Below, one piece after another: positions 15,573 through 25,282 of a stretch of DNA of 64,000 bases (position 1 is its first letter; every line of letters starts with the position of its first letter). The translations under genes and the position numbers were made by a program. The DNA comes from Cellulomonas carbonis (GTDB taxonomy: Bacteria; Actinomycetota; Actinomycetes; Actinomycetales; Cellulomonadaceae). Below the pieces are notes generated by a model. The model saw only the letters and a list, made by a program, of their open reading frames with translations, was not told the DNA's origin and did no database searches. The stretch is taken from the NCBI RefSeq assembly GCF_014636275.1, contig NZ_BMEB01000002.1:372001-436000 (forward strand), read 5' to 3'.

Positions 15573-16985
15573 TCACACCGCTGCGGGCGGCACGTTCTGG
15601 TTGCGTCGGAAGAGGTTCTCGGGGTCGTACGTCGCCTTGACCTGCGCGATCCGGTCCCACGTCGCACCCGGGTAGGCGTCGCGCACGCGGTCCGGGCCCT
15701 CCTCGCCGAGGAAGTTCACGTAGACGCCCGGCACGCCCCGGTCGAGCGCCGCGGCCGTCGCGGCGACCCACGCGGCGCGCTCGTCACGGTCCTCGGGCGA
15801 CACGAACGCCGCGACGTACGCCATGACGCGCGCCGACCGGTGCGCGTACGCGGTCGCGTCGTCGGGCACGCGCGCGATCGCGCCGCCCAGCACGCGCAGC
15901 TGCGCGACGCGCATCCCGTCGACCTCGGCGAGCCGGTCGAGCAGCCGCGCGGCGAGCGGCTCGTCGACGACGTCCGTGAAGAGGCCCCGCGCGACGACGG
16001 TCGGGTGCTCCGGCGGTGCGTCGGGCGGGAACATGCCCGCGTACGGCGTCGGCGCGACGAGGTCCGCGATCGGCTCGGCGAGCGACCGGATCGGCGCGAG
16101 GACCGCGTCGGCGTCCTCCGCCGCACCCGACCAGCACACGAGCGCCATGACGACGAGGCGGCCGTGCACGTCCGCGGGCACGAACGGCAGGGGCGGGCAG
16201 GGCATGACGTTGACGATGACGCCGAGCTCGTCGGGCGCCGCCTGCGCCGCGGCCACGAGGCCTGCGAGGACGGGAGCGGTCGCCGGTAGCAGCAGCATGC
16301 CGCCGACGACGTCGCGCACCGGGTGGACGCGGAAGCGCAGACGCGTGACGACGCCGAGGTTGGCGCCCGCACCGCGCAGCCCCCAGAACAGGTCGGGGTG
16401 GTTGGCGGCGTCGGTGCGCAGGACGCGGCCGTCGGCCGTCACGACGTCGGCGCCGAGCAGGTTGTCGATCGTCAGCCCGTGCGCGCGCGAGAGGAACCCG
16501 ATGCCGCCGCCGAGCGTGATGCCCGCGACGCCGACCTCGCCCGTGTCGCCGAAGCCCACCGCGAGCCCGTGCTCGGCGAGCGCCGCCGTGACCTCGCGCG
16601 CGGTGTGGCCCGCGCCGACCCACGCGGTGCCCGAGTCCGCGTCGACCTCGATGCCGAGCAGGTCCCGGACGTCGATCACGACGCCGCCGTCGACGGTCGA
16701 GTGCGCCGCGCTGCTGTGGCCGCCGCACCGGACGGCGACCGGGATGCCGGTCGCCCGGACGAACGCGAGGGTCGCGACGACGTCGTCGTCGGTCGCCGGG
16801 CGGACGATCGCGGCGGGACGGGCGTCGACGCCTCCCGCGGCGACGGTGCGCAGCGCGTCGTAGTCGGCGTCGTGCGGCTCGACGACGCGGCCCGTGAGGC
16901 GGGTGCGCAGGTCGTCGAGGGTCGTGGCGGGCGTGGCGGCGGTCGCCGTCGGGGTGGTGGACGACGTGGTGGACGACGTGGTCAT
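15573..16985 (-). CDS. FAD-linked oxidase with BBE C-terminus
   Basis: A 470-residue flavoprotein of the berberine-bridge/PCMH class. The FAD-binding domain shows VRCGGHSSAAHSTVDGG near residue 85, whose His is the usual site of covalent 8-alpha-histidyl FAD. The second attachment Cys found in bicovalent members is absent: the equivalent region reads TGEVGVAGITLGGGIGFLSR. The C-terminal BBE motif is FLGEEGPDRVRDAYPGATW with YDPENLFRRNQN. Such enzymes oxidise sugars, alkaloids or lactones. The N-terminal 20 residues are Thr/Ser-rich. Substrate unknown; monocistronic and divergent from the giant membrane protein. Confidence 0.88.
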   Translation of the reverse strand: MTTSSTTSSTTPTATAATPATTLDDLRTRLTGRVVEPHDADYDALRTVAAGGVDARPAAIVRPATDDDVVATLAFVRATGIPVAVRCGGHSSAAHSTVDGGVVIDVRDLLGIEVDADSGTAWVGAGHTAREVTAALAEHGLAVGFGDTGEVGVAGITLGGGIGFLSRAHGLTIDNLLGADVVTADGRVLRTDAANHPDLFWGLRGAGANLGVVTRLRFRVHPVRDVVGGMLLLPATAPVLAGLVAAAQAAPDELGVIVNVMPCPPLPFVPADVHGRLVVMALVCWSGAAEDADAVLAPIRSLAEPIADLVAPTPYAGMFPPDAPPEHPTVVARGLFTDVVDEPLAARLLDRLAEVDGMRVAQLRVLGGAIARVPDDATAYAHRSARVMAYVAAFVSPEDRDERAAWVAATAAALDRGVPGVYVNFLGEEGPDRVRDAYPGATWDRIAQVKATYDPENLFRRNQNVPPAAV

Positions 16986-17290
16986 GCGGGGCTCCCTCGC
17001 GGCGTGCGTCGGCGGCGGGCGTTGCGGGGTGGTGCAGCGTCCGTGCGGGTAGACCGGTCCCAGGGCGCGAAGTCATCGGGTCGCGGGCGGGTCGGGGGGT
17101 CGGATCGCGCTGTCCGCCTCCTCGCGGGCTGCGCCGACAGGGCGCCCACGCGTGGCCCGCAGCGTCGTCCACTAGGCGCGTCGGGTGACGTCCACCCACA
17201 GCGGCCCCGGACCCGTGTCCACCGCGTGCCCGACTTCGGGAGGATGTGCCGACGTCCCCGACCGCGGGCGAACCGTCGGAGGGGGAAGCG
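16986..17290. other. divergent intergenic region
   Basis: These 305 bases separate the FAD oxidase and the giant membrane protein. TCTACC on the minus strand (17047-17052) and TAGGCG on the plus strand (about 17175) are possible -10 elements for the two directions. GGAGGGGGAAG lies just before the ATG at 17291. No gene is supported here. Confidence 0.4.
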
Positions 17291-20200
17291 ATGCACGGCC
17301 ACGCCGCACCGGGCTGGTACCCGGACCGCACGGGACGCTCGGCGCTGCGCTGGTGGGACGGCACGCGGTGGACGCCGTGGGAGTCCGACGGCGTGCGGCA
17401 CTGGCTCGGCGGCGGGCCGGGTGCGGGTGTGCCCGGGGCCGGTGTCGGCGCCGCGACGGGCGGCGGGTCGACGGAGGCCGGTGTGCCGGGGTCGGCGGCC
17501 TCCACCGGGGCGCGGGTCGGCGGGGCCACGAGTGCCGCTCCCGGCGAGGGCGTCGCCTTCGTGACGCGCGTCCTGCTGCCCGAGGCGCGTCGACGCGGCG
17601 TCGTGACCGACGAGCACGCGGTCGCGCTCGGTCGGCTCGCGGAGGAGCTCGCGGGGTCCGGGGCCTCGGTCGGGCCTGTCGCGGGTGCGGCGTCGACCGG
17701 GTGGGCGGCCGGTGGGTGGTCGCCTTCCGGCGGCGCGATCGCGCCCACGGCGACTCCGGTCCCGCGCGGGCCGGCCCCGACGGCGGCGCCCGGGTCCGGG
17801 ATGCCGACGACGGCGTGGCAGGTCCCGCCGGGTGCGGTGCCGACCGGCCACGCCCCCGCGCCGACCCGGCCGCACCCCGCCCCGTCGGCGCCGTGGCCGG
17901 CGGGACAGATGGCGGGGCAGGCGATGCCGCCGCGTGCTCCCGGTCGGGTCGCGACGTGGTGGGCGAGCCTGCGGACGCGGCTCGACGCCGACCTCACCGT
18001 GCACGGCCTGGCCTACCTCGGCGTCCTGCTGCTGTTCGTCGGCGTGTTCGGGCTCGTGGCCTTCGCGTTCGGTGACGTCAGCCCGGCCCTGCGGCCCGTC
18101 GCCGAGCTCGCGGTCGCGCTCGTGCCGTTCGTGGCCGCGCGGGTGCTCGGCCACAGCGGTGCGCGGTTCGTCGCGCGGACGATGGTCGGCGTCGGCGGGT
18201 TGCTGCTCGCGCTCATGGTGGTGACGTCGACCGTCGACGGGTACGGGTTCCCGCCCGACCCGCACGGTGCGGCGCTCCCGATCGGCGCGGCCGTCGCGTG
18301 TGCCGTCCTCGCGGGTGCGTACCTGGTCGCCGGTCGGCGCGGTTCGGCGCTCGGCGCGGTCGTCGCCCCGGTGGTGTGGCTCGCGGCCGCGATGGCGGCC
18401 GTCGGGTTCGCGCGGCCCGTCCCGCGCGGCGAGGACGTCGCGGTCCCGGGTGCGGCGCAGGTCGCGGTCGTCGCGCTCGCGGTGCTCGCGACGACGCTGG
18501 TCGCGCGGACGCTGCTCGCCCGGGCCCTGGTCGCCGGCCGCGGGGAGCGGCCGGTCGACCGTCAAAGGACCGGCCCCGATGCGCCGACCGCCGACGACGA
18601 CGCGCGGTCCGGCTGCGTCGACGGCGCGCTCGCGGCGGTGCTGCCCGGGTCGGTCGTGGTCGGCGTCCTGGGCGTCGTCGCGTGGGCCGCCGAGGGGTGG
18701 CCGGTGCTGCCGGTCGTCGTGACGGTCGCCGCGCTCGCCGCCTCCGTCGCGCTCTCGCCGCGGGTCGCTCCGGCGACCGCCGACGTCGTGCTCGTGGTCG
18801 GCTGGGCGCTCGCGACCCTGCGCCTCGTCGCCGCCGACGACGCGTCACCGCTGCTGTCTCCCGACCTGCCCCTCCTCGGCTCCGCGGACGTCGCCGTGCC
18901 GGCGGCCCTGCTCGCCGCCGTGCTGGTCGGGATCGGGCTCGCCGAGCTGCTCGCGCGGCGCCGGTCGACCCGCGACGGTCGGGGGTCGACGGCGTTCGCG
19001 ATCGTGGTCGGCGCGCTGCCCGTGGTGGTGGCCGTGCTCGTGTCGGAGCCGGGGTGGTGGGCGGTCGTCGCGGCGGCGCTGCTCGTCGCGTGGTCGGTGG
19101 TCCGGCGCGTGGACCCGCCGCCGCTGCCGGGTTCCGCGGTCGTCCTCGACGTGGTGGCCGCGGTCGCGCCCGTCATGCTCGTCGCCGCCGTGGGCGCCGC
19201 GACCGACGGGACGGTCGCGCTGGTCACCGCCGCGGCGGTCGTCCTGGCGGCGACGGTGCTGGCTCGCGGCACCCTCCGCCGCCCGGGGACACCGCGGTTC
19301 TGGGCGTGGTGGTGGGTCGGTGCCGTCACCGTGACGGCGGTCGGCTCGGTGGCAGCCGCGTTCGCCCTGGAGGACCGGTGGGTCGTCCCGGTCGTCGCCG
19401 GGTCGCTCGTGGTCGCCGTCGTCGGCGGTCCGGGCCGCGGGTGGTGGCGGGTCGTCGCCGCGACCCCGCTGGTCTGGTGGGCGTGGCTCGCGCTGTTCCT
19501 CGCGACCGACGTGCCCGACGGCGTGCGCGGGTGGGGGCTGGGCGCCATCGGGCTCGGCGCCGTCGTCGTCGCGCACGCCGTCGGGGGTGGTCGCGCACCG
19601 TCCGCCGGGACCGGCGTCCGTGGCGCCCGCGGCACGGGGCACGCGGCCGCGGCGGCCGGGCTCGCGGGGCACGTCACCGCCCTACCCGCGCTGGTGCTCG
19701 CGGTCGGGGAGCCGTGGGGCGTCGTCGCGGTGCTCGCCGCCGGGACGGCCGGATGGCTGCTCACGGCCGTCGCGGGCGACGTCGGGTGGTCGCCGGTCGG
19801 CGCACTGCTGGACGGTGCCGGGATCGGTCGCGTCGCCCCGTGGGCGATCGCGCTCACGGGCGTACCCGTGACGACGTCGGTCGCGCTCGACGTCGGCGGC
19901 GCGCTCCCGCTCGAGTCGACGTGGGCCGTGCTGGTGCTGCTCGTCGCCGCGCTCGTCTACGCCGCGGGGACGCGCATGCCGACGGGGCCGCGTCTGCGCG
20001 CCGTCCTGCCGTGGGCCGCGTTCGCTGCGGCGCTGCTCGCCGTCGTGGGCGCCCGCGAGGCGTGGCCGACGGTCGCCGCGCTCGCGGTCGTCATCGCGCA
20101 GGTGGTGCTCACGCGCGGCCGGCACGCCGTCATGGTGTGGACGGCGTGGACCGCGGTGACGCCGGCCGTCGCGCTCACGCTCCGCACCGCCGTGCCCGCG

Positions 20201-22297
20201 GTCGACCGGCTCGACCTCGACGTGGTGGTCGCCGGTGCGGGCATCGGGCTCGGCGGGCTGCTCCTGGTCGGCGGGTTCGTCGCCGACCGGGCGCGCCCGA
20301 CCGACCCGCGGCCGCTTCCCCGACACCGCGTCGCCCTCCCACCGTCGGTCGTCGGAGCCGTCCAGCTCGCGCTCGGCCTCGTCGTCGCCGTCACGGTCCC
20401 CGACGACGCAGCCGCCGGGGTCCTGCTGCTCGCAGGAGCCGTGGTGCTCGCGGCGGTCGCGGCACTCGGCGGCGTCGGTGCCGTGGGTGCGGCCGCGCTG
20501 CTGCTCGCCTGGGTCTCCGCGGTCCCGCTGCTCGGCGAGGACCACCCCGGCGCGTGGGCGCACGTCGCCGTCGCCGCCGGACTCGCCGGGCTCGGGTGGC
20601 TCGTCGCGCGCCCGGGGGCGCCACGCGTCCGCTGGGCCCGCTGGGACGTCGCGCTCGCGGTCGCCGCGACGGTCCCCGCCGTGGTGGCCGTCGCCACCGC
20701 GACCGGCTCGTCGCGTCCGTTCGTGCGGCTCGCGGTCGGCGTCCTCGTCGTCGCTGCGGCCGTGCGCCTCGCGCGGCGCCGCGGGTTGAGCGAGGTCCTC
20801 GGCTGGATCGGCACGGCGCTCGTCGTCTCGGCCGCGGCAGAGAGCGGAGCGGGCTGGACGGCGCTCTCGCTGGCGACCCTCGCCGCGGCGCACACCGCGC
20901 TCGCCGCCGTCCGCGAGACGGGCGTCGTCCGGACGGCCCGACAGTGGATCGGGGCTGCCGCCGGGACCGCGGCGTGGGTCGCGCTGCTGCGATGGGTCGA
21001 GTGGAGCCCGCAGACCGCGACCGACGTCACCGCGGTCGTCGGTGCGGTCGCTGTGCTGGCGCTCGTCGTCGTCGTCGGGCGACTCGGCCGGGGGCGGTCG
21101 TGGGTCCCGCCGTGGGGGACGGTCGGGCTGCTGCTGTCCGTCGGAGCCACGCTGTGGGTCCTGCCGTGGGGCGGTGCGCCGATCGGCGACGTCCCGCCCG
21201 GTGTCGAGCCGCAGGTCGGCTGGTGGCACGTCGTCGCGTGGGTGCTGCTCGCGCTCGCGGCGGGCGGCGCCGAGCGTGCGCTGCCGTGGGGGTGGTGGCG
21301 CGAGCTCGCCGTCGTCCCCGCGCTCGCGGCGGTACTGACGGGGTTCGCCGCGGCCGACGCGTCGGCGACGACCCGCGTCAGCGTCCTCGCCGTCCTCGCG
21401 GCGCTGTCGGGTGCCGCGCTCGTGCTCGTCGCGCAGGCGGGGGCTCGGCATGCGCGTGGCGGCGTCGAGGCGGCGGGGCCCGCCGGGCGGCGGGACGCGG
21501 ACGGCGGGCGGCAGGACCCGCACATGGGGTGGCAGGACGCGCACGGGGGCTGGCAGCGGCCTCCCGGCGTGCCGTGGCAGCGACCGGTTGCCGTGCTCGG
21601 CGTCGCGACGGTCGCCGTCGCGCTGCTCCTGGCAGCCGCACCCGCCGCGGCCCCGACCGGGGCGGACGAGCCGACGCCCGTGCTGCTGGCCGCGGCTCTC
21701 GCGGCCGCCGCCGTCCAGGCCGCTGCGCTCGGAGTCGCCTACCGCGAGCTCGGGCTGCGCCTTGCGGCGCCCGTCGTGGCGTGGCTCGCGTGGGCCGCGT
21801 ACGCCACGCACGCGATCAGCGGCTCCGTCGCCTGGTACACGGTCCCGGTGGGGCTCGCGACGCTCGTCGTCGTCGGTGTGTGGCGTGCCGACCGGCGGGA
21901 CCGCGGCCTGCCCCCCGCCGCCGACGGCGTCGCCGGGCTCGAGCTCACCGGTGTCGCGTTCCTCGTCGTCTCGTCGTTCGCGTCCGCGTTCACCGACTCG
22001 GTGCTGCACGCGCTCGTCGCCGCGGCGATCGGTGTGGCGGTCGCGCTGTGGGGCGTCGCCACGCGCGTGCGCCGGCGGTTCGTGACGGGGGCCGGGATCG
22101 TCGTCGCCGGGCTGGTGCTGGCCGTCGGGCTGCCGCTCGTCGCGTTGCTGCCCGCCGTCGGCGAGGCCGGCGCGTGGGTCGCGGTCGCCGTCGTCGGCCT
22201 CATCGCCGTCATGGCCGCGACGCTGCTCGAGCGGGGACGCGCCGTCGTCCGCGGCGGGCGTGCGCGGCTCATGGACGCGACGGAGGGCTGGGAGTAG
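17291..22297 (+). CDS. giant multi-pass membrane protein with DUF2510 N-terminus (SCO7613-like)
   Basis: A 1668-residue protein. Residues 4-28 are a DUF2510 motif (APGWYPDRTGRSALRWWDG), followed by a Gly/Pro/Ala-rich cytosolic region to about 210. From there to the end come several dozen hydrophobic helices (LAYLGVLLLFVGVFGLVAFAF onward). This is the layout of the actinobacterial SCO7613 C-terminal-domain membrane proteins, whose function is unknown. A charged linker near residue 1410 (GRRDADGGRQDPHMGWQDAH) holds a short imperfect repeat. I chose the ATG at 17291 over the GTG at 17246 because of the GGAGG site and the DUF2510 start. Its size makes it the largest gene in the window. Confidence 0.85.
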   Translation: MHGHAAPGWYPDRTGRSALRWWDGTRWTPWESDGVRHWLGGGPGAGVPGAGVGAATGGGSTEAGVPGSAASTGARVGGATSAAPGEGVAFVTRVLLPEARRRGVVTDEHAVALGRLAEELAGSGASVGPVAGAASTGWAAGGWSPSGGAIAPTATPVPRGPAPTAAPGSGMPTTAWQVPPGAVPTGHAPAPTRPHPAPSAPWPAGQMAGQAMPPRAPGRVATWWASLRTRLDADLTVHGLAYLGVLLLFVGVFGLVAFAFGDVSPALRPVAELAVALVPFVAARVLGHSGARFVARTMVGVGGLLLALMVVTSTVDGYGFPPDPHGAALPIGAAVACAVLAGAYLVAGRRGSALGAVVAPVVWLAAAMAAVGFARPVPRGEDVAVPGAAQVAVVALAVLATTLVARTLLARALVAGRGERPVDRQRTGPDAPTADDDARSGCVDGALAAVLPGSVVVGVLGVVAWAAEGWPVLPVVVTVAALAASVALSPRVAPATADVVLVVGWALATLRLVAADDASPLLSPDLPLLGSADVAVPAALLAAVLVGIGLAELLARRRSTRDGRGSTAFAIVVGALPVVVAVLVSEPGWWAVVAAALLVAWSVVRRVDPPPLPGSAVVLDVVAAVAPVMLVAAVGAATDGTVALVTAAAVVLAATVLARGTLRRPGTPRFWAWWWVGAVTVTAVGSVAAAFALEDRWVVPVVAGSLVVAVVGGPGRGWWRVVAATPLVWWAWLALFLATDVPDGVRGWGLGAIGLGAVVVAHAVGGGRAPSAGTGVRGARGTGHAAAAAGLAGHVTALPALVLAVGEPWGVVAVLAAGTAGWLLTAVAGDVGWSPVGALLDGAGIGRVAPWAIALTGVPVTTSVALDVGGALPLESTWAVLVLLVAALVYAAGTRMPTGPRLRAVLPWAAFAAALLAVVGAREAWPTVAALAVVIAQVVLTRGRHAVMVWTAWTAVTPAVALTLRTAVPAVDRLDLDVVVAGAGIGLGGLLLVGGFVADRARPTDPRPLPRHRVALPPSVVGAVQLALGLVVAVTVPDDAAAGVLLLAGAVVLAAVAALGGVGAVGAAALLLAWVSAVPLLGEDHPGAWAHVAVAAGLAGLGWLVARPGAPRVRWARWDVALAVAATVPAVVAVATATGSSRPFVRLAVGVLVVAAAVRLARRRGLSEVLGWIGTALVVSAAAESGAGWTALSLATLAAAHTALAAVRETGVVRTARQWIGAAAGTAAWVALLRWVEWSPQTATDVTAVVGAVAVLALVVVVGRLGRGRSWVPPWGTVGLLLSVGATLWVLPWGGAPIGDVPPGVEPQVGWWHVVAWVLLALAAGGAERALPWGWWRELAVVPALAAVLTGFAAADASATTRVSVLAVLAALSGAALVLVAQAGARHARGGVEAAGPAGRRDADGGRQDPHMGWQDAHGGWQRPPGVPWQRPVAVLGVATVAVALLLAAAPAAAPTGADEPTPVLLAAALAAAAVQAAALGVAYRELGLRLAAPVVAWLAWAAYATHAISGSVAWYTVPVGLATLVVVGVWRADRRDRGLPPAADGVAGLELTGVAFLVVSSFASAFTDSVLHALVAAAIGVAVALWGVATRVRRRFVTGAGIVVAGLVLAVGLPLVALLPAVGEAGAWVAVAVVGLIAVMAATLLERGRAVVRGGRARLMDATEGWE

Positions 22298-22330
22298 CGG
22301 GGCCGCGCGGCGAGGGCTCGTCGCGGGAGC

Positions 22331-22897
22331 TCAGGCCTCGGGGTCGAGCTCGAGGACGTGCTCGACCCGGTCGACCGCGTCGAGCGGGACCAGCGTGTCC
22401 ATGACGCCGTCGCGGTAGAAGCCGCAGCGGACGGTCGGCAGCCCGGGCAGCGTCGCGCGGCCGTCGGCGTCGACGAGCCACAGGACGGGTGGCGGGGCCT
22501 GCGCACCGGCCGCGGCGCAGTCCGGGTGGGAGTCGTCGCGAGGGGTCGACGGCTGCGCGAAGTAGTCGAGCACCGCGCCGAGGTCGCCCTCGTACCGGAC
22601 CTCGGTCACCAGCACGGCCGTCGGCTCGTCGGAGGCGTCGAGGTCGTAGCCCGTCTCGCACAGCACCACGGCGACGGGGTCGAAGGGCTCCGACGGCGTC
22701 TCGCGGAGCGTCCGCGGCATCGGGCCGAACGGGATGCCCGGCTGCCACCAGTCCACCAGCACGTCCTCGGCGGTGCAGGTGTGCGCCACGTAGACCGGCC
22801 CGGCGAGGGGGTTCGCGTGCGCGGCGCACCCTGCGACCGCGCCCGCGGTCGACATCGCCACCGCCACGACGGCGGCGACGTGCGGGCGGCGGATCAC
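22331..22897 (-). CDS. lipoprotein, unknown function
   Basis: A 188-residue product with an N-terminal hydrophobic segment and lipobox VAGC (Cys near residue 24), so it is likely membrane-anchored outside the cell. The mature part has several Cys residues (HTCTAEDVLVDWW, CETGYDL, CAAAG, RCGFY) that could form disulfides. I do not recognise a family. GTG start. It converges on the giant membrane protein gene with only 33 bases between stops. Confidence 0.65.
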   Translation of the reverse strand: MIRRPHVAAVVAVAMSTAGAVAGCAAHANPLAGPVYVAHTCTAEDVLVDWWQPGIPFGPMPRTLRETPSEPFDPVAVVLCETGYDLDASDEPTAVLVTEVRYEGDLGAVLDYFAQPSTPRDDSHPDCAAAGAQAPPPVLWLVDADGRATLPGLPTVRCGFYRDGVMDTLVPLDAVDRVEHVLELDPEA

Positions 22898-23052
22898 AGC
22901 GCTCAGCCTCGCGTCCCGCCGTCATCGACGCGTGGGCCGGACGGGTGGAGCGTGCGGCCGCCGGGTGGCGTCATCGGGACCCGGCTGCCCTGGGCACTCC
23001 GGGCCGAGGCGCGGGGCCGACCCCCCGGGAGCGACGGCGCCGGCCGCGCCCC

Positions 23053-24768
23053 TCAGCCGCCGACGACGACGCTGCGGCGCACGTGGCTGCGTGCGTGCTC
23101 GATGGCGTCGGGCAGCGTGTCGAAGAGGTGCTTCTCGTGCTGGAGGGCGTCGAGCACGCCGACGGCCTCGACGACGCGTCGGTGCTCGGGCCGCAGCCCC
23201 TTGAGCAGGACGACCACACCGCGTCGCTGGAGGTCGGCGACCACCTGGGCGAGCGCGTTGGCGCCGCTCGCGTCGAGCACCCGCACGCCGGACAGCCGCA
23301 GGACGACGACCCGCACGTCAGTGACCTGCATCAGCTCGTCGAGGAAGCGGCGGACGTCGGCGAAGAACAGGGCGCCGTCGATCCGGTAGACCGCGATGTG
23401 CTCGTGCAGGAGGGCGTGCTCGGTGCCGGCGTCGAGCTCGGGGTCGTCGATCGGCTCGCGGTGCAGCCCGCTGGCGCGCGCCATGGCGCGCAGCGCGAGG
23501 ACGGCCGCGGCGGCGACGCCGAGCTCGACGGCGACGACGAGGTCGAACACGATCGTCGTCGCGAACGTCAGCAGCAGGACGAGCGCCCCCGAGCGCCCGG
23601 ACCGGAGGATCGCGCGCGCCGTCGGCACGTCGACCATGCGCACCGCCGTCACGAGCAGCACCCCTGCGAGCGCGCTGAGCGGGATGCGCGACACGAGCGG
23701 CGCAGCGGCGAGGACGACCACCGCGAGGACGACGGCGTGCAGCGCGGCGGCGGCGCGCGTCCGGGCGCCCGAGCGCACGTTGACGGCGGTGCGCGCGATC
23801 GCGCCCGTGGCGGGGATCCCGCCGAACAGCCCCGACGCGACGTTGGCGAGCCCCTGCCCGACGAGCTCGCGGTTCGGCTCGGTGCGCGGGAGGTCGTCGG
23901 CCATGCCGTCGGCGACGCGCGCCGACAGCAGCGACTCGAGCGCCGCGAGGGCCGCGACGGCGACGGCCGCGGAGACGAGCGCGCTGGTCGCCTCGGGCGT
24001 GAGGAGGGGCAGCGTCGGCGTGGGCAGGGTCGAGGGAAGGGTGCCGATGCGCGTCGTGTCGAGGTGCGCCGCCTCGGCGGCGACGGTCGCGACGACGACG
24101 GCGACGAGGGAGGCGGGGATGCCGCGGCGCCAGCGGGGGAGCATCGTCATCAGGACCACGACGAGCGCGACGAGGGCGAGCGGACGCCAGGCGGCCGACC
24201 AGTCGACGAGGGCCAGCGTGCGGAGCGCGACGAGGCCCGCGTTCTCGCCGTCGGCCTTGGCGGTGTCGAGCGCGAGCGGCACCTGCTGGAGCGCGATCGT
24301 CACGCCGATGCCGAAGGTGAACCCCTCGACGACGGGCCAGGGGATGTAGGCGACGAGCCGCCCGAGCCCGAGCAGCCCGCCGACGACGACGAGCCCGCCC
24401 GCCATGACCGCGACGGTGGCGACCGACTCGGGCCCGTAGCGCGCGACGATCGGCACGAGGACGACGGTCATCGCGCCCGTCGGCCCCGAGACCTGGAGGT
24501 TCGACCCGCCGAAGACCGCCGCGACGAGCCCGGCGACGATCGCCGTGACCAGCCCCGCCGCGGCGCCGACGCCCGAGGTGACGCCGAAGCCGAGCGCCAG
24601 CGGGAGGGCGACGACGGCGACCGTGGCGCCGGCGACGAGGTCGGCGCGCCAGGTGCGGGGGAGGTCGGCGTAGTCGGCGCGGCGGGGGAGCGTGCGCCGT
24701 GCGGCCGTGCGGACGGCCGTGGCGACCGGGTGGGTCGCCGTGGCGAGGGTGGCGGCAGGGGTGGTCAT
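23053..24768 (-). CDS. SulP family anion transporter with STAS domain
   Basis: A 571-residue SLC26/SulP transporter. The membrane core starts with LPRTWRADLVAGATVAVVALPLALGFG and contains GLVTAIVAGLVAAVFGGSNLQVSGPTG. A C-terminal STAS domain spans about 450-555 (IDGALFFADVRRFLDEL, VVVLRLSGVRVLDASGANAL), with the conserved DxSG serine. It moves sulfate, bicarbonate or another anion; the sequence does not tell which. The ATG overlaps the stop of an ArsR regulator (ATGA), so the two form one operon. Confidence 0.92.
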   Translation of the reverse strand: MTTPAATLATATHPVATAVRTAARRTLPRRADYADLPRTWRADLVAGATVAVVALPLALGFGVTSGVGAAAGLVTAIVAGLVAAVFGGSNLQVSGPTGAMTVVLVPIVARYGPESVATVAVMAGGLVVVGGLLGLGRLVAYIPWPVVEGFTFGIGVTIALQQVPLALDTAKADGENAGLVALRTLALVDWSAAWRPLALVALVVVLMTMLPRWRRGIPASLVAVVVATVAAEAAHLDTTRIGTLPSTLPTPTLPLLTPEATSALVSAAVAVAALAALESLLSARVADGMADDLPRTEPNRELVGQGLANVASGLFGGIPATGAIARTAVNVRSGARTRAAAALHAVVLAVVVLAAAPLVSRIPLSALAGVLLVTAVRMVDVPTARAILRSGRSGALVLLLTFATTIVFDLVVAVELGVAAAAVLALRAMARASGLHREPIDDPELDAGTEHALLHEHIAVYRIDGALFFADVRRFLDELMQVTDVRVVVLRLSGVRVLDASGANALAQVVADLQRRGVVVLLKGLRPEHRRVVEAVGVLDALQHEKHLFDTLPDAIEHARSHVRRSVVVGG

Positions 24769-25160
24769 CGCGGGGTGGTCGTCGACGGCTGGGATCCCTC
24801 GGCGGGGGCGCCGAGGGGGCGGTCGAGCTCGCTGAGGAGGCCCTGGGTCCCGGCGAGGGTCGTCGCGAGGAAGGTGCGGGCGGCCGTGAGGAGGTCGACG
24901 ACGCTCGGGTCGGCGAGGCGGTAGGTGACGGTGTTGCCCTCGCGGCGGGCCGTGACCAATCCGGTGCGACGCAGGACGGCGAGGTGCTGCGAGGCGAGGG
25001 ACGCCTCGAGGCCGGTGTCGGTGAGGAGGTCGGCGACCGCGCGCTCACCGGGGATGAGGAGCTCGAGGAGTCGGACCCGGATCGGGTGGCCGAGGGCCTT
25101 GAAGAGCTGGGCCTTGACCTCGTGGAGCGGGGTGGTGGGGGTGAGGTGGGTGAAGGGCAT
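24765..25160 (-). CDS. ArsR family winged-helix repressor of the SulP operon
   Basis: The 131-residue protein is a typical ArsR/SmtB winged helix: FKALGHPIRVRLLELLIPGE at the start, recognition helix in ASLASQHLAVLRRTGLVTARREG and wing NTVTYRLADP. No Cys-rich metal-binding motif is present, so it may sense something other than a metal. The in-frame ATG at 25259 would add 33 unlikely residues; the ATG at 25160 gives the family start. It is the first gene of the operon and probably autoregulates through the palindrome at 25210-25227. Confidence 0.9.
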   Translation of the reverse strand: MPFTHLTPTTPLHEVKAQLFKALGHPIRVRLLELLIPGERAVADLLTDTGLEASLASQHLAVLRRTGLVTARREGNTVTYRLADPSVVDLLTAARTFLATTLAGTQGLLSELDRPLGAPAEGSQPSTTTPR

Positions 25161-25189
25161 GGGGGGCCTCGGAGGTCGCGCGGAGCGGG

Positions 25190-25232
25190 CGTCGTGGACA
25201 CCATAGCGAATTGAGAGATTGGTCAATCCGTC
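25190..25232 (-). promoter_or_regulatory. promoter and operator of the ArsR-SulP operon
   Basis: On the minus strand TTGACC (-35-like) is followed 15 bases later by TATGGT (-10-like). The palindrome ATTGA-N8-TCAAT (25210-25227) lies across this -35 and spacer, where ArsR-type repressors commonly bind. The stretch is strikingly AT-rich for this genome. Confidence 0.55.
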
Positions 25233-25282
25233 ATGCTCAAGCACGCAGGACTCAGCCATGGCGGAAGTGCCTTGACCCTTGA

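Noticed and set aside
17246..17290. Longer N-terminus of the giant membrane protein
   Set aside because: The added residues PTSPTAGEPSEGEA precede the DUF2510 motif that normally starts such proteins, and ATG 17291 has its own strong ribosome-binding site.
19682..22009. 775-codon open frame opposite the giant membrane protein
   Set aside because: Composition is almost only Arg, Asp, Gly, Pro and His, which is the mirror image of a hydrophobic Ala/Val/Leu protein. No motif is visible.
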